Below are positions 12,423 through 14,595 of a DNA stretch of 14,595 nt, piece after piece. The stretch is from Spirochaetaceae bacterium. GTDB lineage: Bacteria > Spirochaetota > Spirochaetia > Treponematales > Breznakiellaceae. Position numbers and translations under genes: made by a program. Location: the NCBI GenBank assembly GCA_031275595.1, contig JAISOO010000049.1:1-14595 (forward strand). The letters are read 5' to 3'. The notes beneath the pieces were generated by a model, which saw only the letters and a program-made list of their open reading frames with translations, ran no database searches and was not told the DNA's origin. How positions within the stretch are numbered: the stretch's first letter is position 1; every line of letters begins with the position of its first letter.

Positions 12423-14595
12423 CTAGAGGTATTCCGAAAGCCGCCGGTAGGTCTGGTTTACGACGCGTTTGGTTTCCGCGTCCGCCTCGTCCCCCAGGTC
12501 GTCGATCAGGGTTTCCAGAGCCGACAGGCTTTCATTGAGGCCGGTGTGGAATCCCCGGGAACAGCGGAACCAGTAGTTGCCGTTCCCATCGGTAAAGAGG
12601 CCGATAAAGCCCAGCTCCTTTTTCCCCTGCTTCCAGATCGCGGGATTTAACAGGTCCGGAAGGCGGGAGAGGATGGCCCCGGGGTTTTCCCGGAGGTTGA
12701 ACTGTTCCTTCCGGGGCCACGTGCGGGTCAGGGCGCCGTCTATGTCCAGGAAAGGGGCCAGGGAGAGGATCAGGCTGATTTTTTCTCCCGCCAGCAGACT
12801 GTAGATCCCCCCAACGATGACGACCCCTTTGAGGCCTTTGTACATGGCCTCGTTGGCCTCTTCCTTGATTTTGGAAAGCCGTTCCCAGGAGAATTTTACC
12901 ATTTTTTTGCCTTTGAAGGTTTCGATATTGAAAACCTCCCCGCCGATCTTGACGGAATGGGTAAAGTCCCCGGCCGTTTTGAGCCGTTTTTCCGGAAGGA
13001 GGGTTCCCCCTTCGCTTGACCGGCCCTTCTGGCTTTCAAAGAGCTGGGGGCTTACCTCCTCCAGGGCCTGCCGGGAAAGGGGAGAGACCGACATGGCGTA
13101 CATCCGGGTGGTCCGCACGATTTCCCCGGCAACAATGTATTGGGGGTCCATGCGGAACATCACCGAACCGGGATGGATCAGGATCCGGTCCGCGGTAAGG
13201 CTCCGGTACATATCCTTGCCTTCCCGAACGCAGACGAATTGAATGAGCCCCCGGGCTACGGCCTTGAGGTAGTCCTCGTTCCCCCCGCCGGAGAGCACCG
13301 GGATTCCCATACCGGATACGATCAGTTCCAACTGGTCCGTAACATTGGCGATTTCCGCCATGGCCCGTTCGTCCAGGTAGTTTTTCTCACAAAATCCCGT
13401 CCGGTTAAAGGCGGCTTTATAGGCGTGGTACAATTTCAGGTAGGAGACAAAATCCCCCATATTGTCCCGGAAACTGTGGTGGGCCTTGCGGGCGTCGCTT
13501 TCCTCCCCCGGAGGCAGCACATAGGGGCTCTGGGTCGAAAGGAAGGCCGCCGCCACAATGGTCTCCTGGGTAACCTGGGGATACCTGAGGATAGCCTCCA
13601 CGATGATCCGGGACTGCCGGGGGGGCAGGGGGAATTCGGTCATCATCTTCCCGATCTTGGAAAGGCTCCGGTCCGGCAGCAGGGCTTCCAGCAGGTTCAG
13701 GGTTTCAATGGCGGCGATGAGCCCTTCCCGGTTGGGGGGGGAGATAAAGTCAAATTCCTCAAAGGCGCTTATCCCCAGATCCGCCATGCGAAGGACCACC
13801 TCGGACAGGTCGGTACGAAAGATTTCCTCGGTGGTAAAGAGGGGCCGGTTTTCAAAGTCCTTCCGGCTGTAAAGCCGGTAGCAGATCCCCTCCCGGGTAC
13901 GGCCCGCCCGGCCTTTCCGTTGGTTTCCCGAGGCCTTTGAGACCGGCCCTTCGATGAGGCTCGCGGTAAAGGTCCGGGGGTTATAATAGTTGAGTTTTGC
14001 CAGTCCCGAATCGATCACCGTGGTAATCCCGTCGATGGTAACCGAGGTTTCCGCGATATTGGTGGAGATCACCACCTTGATTTTACCCGGAGGGGGGGGA
14101 TCAAAGACCCGTTCCTGCTCATCCTTGCCGAGCCTCCCGTAGAGGGGGACCAGATGCAGATACTTGCCCAGGAGGCCCGTCCCGAGCCGGGCCATGCATA
14201 TCTTGATGATTTTTTCCCCGGAAAGAAAGATAAGGATGTCCCCCTCCCGTTTTTCACCGATAATCCGCTCGATGATCATCACGATTTTATCCAGGAGGAC
14301 ATCCTCGCTGCTGGGGCTGAAGAAATCGCCCTCCTTCCGGTAGCGGCCGTTCCGTTCCATGGGGATCACCGGAGGGAGGGGATCGTAGATGAGGGTGACG
14401 GGGTAGGTGACGGCGTCGATTTTCACTACCGGACACTCCCCAAAATACTCGGAAAAGACCTGGGTGTTGATGGTGGCCGAGGAAATAACCACCTTAAATT
14501 CCGGCCGGACTTCCAGCACCCGTTTTAAAAGGCCCAGGATAAAATCGATATTCAGGCTCCGCTCGTGGGCCTCGTCCACGACCAGGACGCCGTAC
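12423..14595 (-). CDS. hrpA: ATP-dependent RNA helicase of the DEAH/HrpA family, N-terminus outside window
   Basis: The frame runs without a stop from the right edge of the window to TAG 12425-12423, about 724 codons. The first residues visible, YGVLVVDEAHERSLN, contain the Walker B DEAH box, so motifs I and Ia are outside. Then come the SAT motif (VISSATIN), motif V (STNIAETSVTIDGITTVIDSG, shared with DEAH helicases), and motif VI QRKGRAGRTREG. HA2-like and OB-fold (OB_NTP_bind) regions follow, then a C-terminal part of about 200 residues without a recognised domain. HrpA-type helicases remodel RNA or ribosome complexes; in Borrelia an HrpA homologue affects gene expression and infectivity. 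It is convergent with hemW. A G8 tract on the plus strand (14092-14099) encodes the PPPPG segment. GTG 14579 is not the start. Confidence 0.92.
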   Translation of the reverse strand, partial: YGVLVVDEAHERSLNIDFILGLLKRVLEVRPEFKVVISSATINTQVFSEYFGECPVVKIDAVTYPVTLIYDPLPPVIPMERNGRYRKEGDFFSPSSEDVLLDKIVMIIERIIGEKREGDILIFLSGEKIIKICMARLGTGLLGKYLHLVPLYGRLGKDEQERVFDPPPPGKIKVVISTNIAETSVTIDGITTVIDSGLAKLNYYNPRTFTASLIEGPVSKASGNQRKGRAGRTREGICYRLYSRKDFENRPLFTTEEIFRTDLSEVVLRMADLGISAFEEFDFISPPNREGLIAAIETLNLLEALLPDRSLSKIGKMMTEFPLPPRQSRIIVEAILRYPQVTQETIVAAAFLSTQSPYVLPPGEESDARKAHHSFRDNMGDFVSYLKLYHAYKAAFNRTGFCEKNYLDERAMAEIANVTDQLELIVSGMGIPVLSGGGNEDYLKAVARGLIQFVCVREGKDMYRSLTADRILIHPGSVMFRMDPQYIVAGEIVRTTRMYAMSVSPLSRQALEEVSPQLFESQKGRSSEGGTLLPEKRLKTAGDFTHSVKIGGEVFNIETFKGKKMVKFSWERLSKIKEEANEAMYKGLKGVVIVGGIYSLLAGEKISLILSLAPFLDIDGALTRTWPRKEQFNLRENPGAILSRLPDLLNPAIWKQGKKELGFIGLFTDGNGNYWFRCSRGFHTGLNESLSALETLIDDLGDEADAETKRVVNQTYRRLSEYL

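Larger units (their letters stand above)
12229..12423. repeat. Outer nested inverted repeat enclosing copy B and touching the hrpA stop
   Basis: GCAGTTTGT (12229-12237) and ACAAACTGC (12415-12423) are perfect 9-bp inverse complements that flank the whole copy B structure. A further perfect hairpin TTGCGCT-GA-AGCGCAA (12400-12415) lies just inside the right arm. The last base of the right arm is the final base of the hrpA stop codon. Confidence 0.65.

Noticed and set aside
13140..13940. Plus-strand open frame of 266 codons opposite hrpA
   Set aside because: hrpA is a clear helicase on the other strand; this frame has no domain and mirrors GC-rich codons.

Overview
The window looks like chromosomal DNA of a spirochaete, most likely a Treponema of moderately high GC content such as those of termite guts. 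This rests on the gene families and their style: two Maf/MptE-like (DUF115) proteins in tandem, a very acidic low-complexity protein, a membrane-anchored PEGA plus SUMF1-like protein beside smpB, two adjacent signal peptidase I-type genes running into hemW, and a DEAH helicase of the HrpA type with a long C-terminal extension. The species is inference only. No tRNA, rRNA, CRISPR array, transposase or phage gene was seen.

Layout. (1) 1-5276, minus strand: one tightly packed operon, read from right to left: a 761-residue acidic protein, a 112-residue protein of unknown function, a 515-residue Maf-like protein and a second Maf-like protein cut by the window's left edge. Gaps are 1-2 nt, and the last two genes overlap by 8 nt. 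(2) 5277-5762: a 486-nt intergenic region between divergent genes, packed with palindromes. (3) 5763-6197, plus strand: an FtsB/DivIC-like septum protein, which meets a minus-strand secreted protein (6194-7033) tail to tail. (4) 7147-9101, minus strand: smpB behind a PEGA/SUMF1-like membrane protein whose start codon sits at the predicted +1 of a consensus promoter. (5) 9168-12106, plus strand: lepB, a lepB-like paralogue with Thr in the nucleophile position, and hemW, overlapping or closely spaced. (6) 12107-12422: a 316-nt intergenic region between convergent genes, with a second palindrome-rich element. (7) 12423-14595, minus strand: hrpA, lacking its N-terminus because the window ends.

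The least expected structure is not a gene. The two intergenic regions carry copies of the same 117-nt element in opposite orientation. By hand alignment they match at 101 of 117 positions without gaps. Each copy folds into the same three consecutive hairpins, and two base-pair changes between the copies are compensatory. Copy A lies in a divergent promoter region and copy B between convergent genes, so the element is not simply a terminator. It looks like a dispersed structured repeat (REP/MITE-like, or comparable to Rickettsia palindromic elements). Other points are promoters placed so that transcripts would be leaderless or nearly so, the atypical second signal peptidase, and 8-9 nt G/C homopolymers inside several genes, including a maf-like gene.
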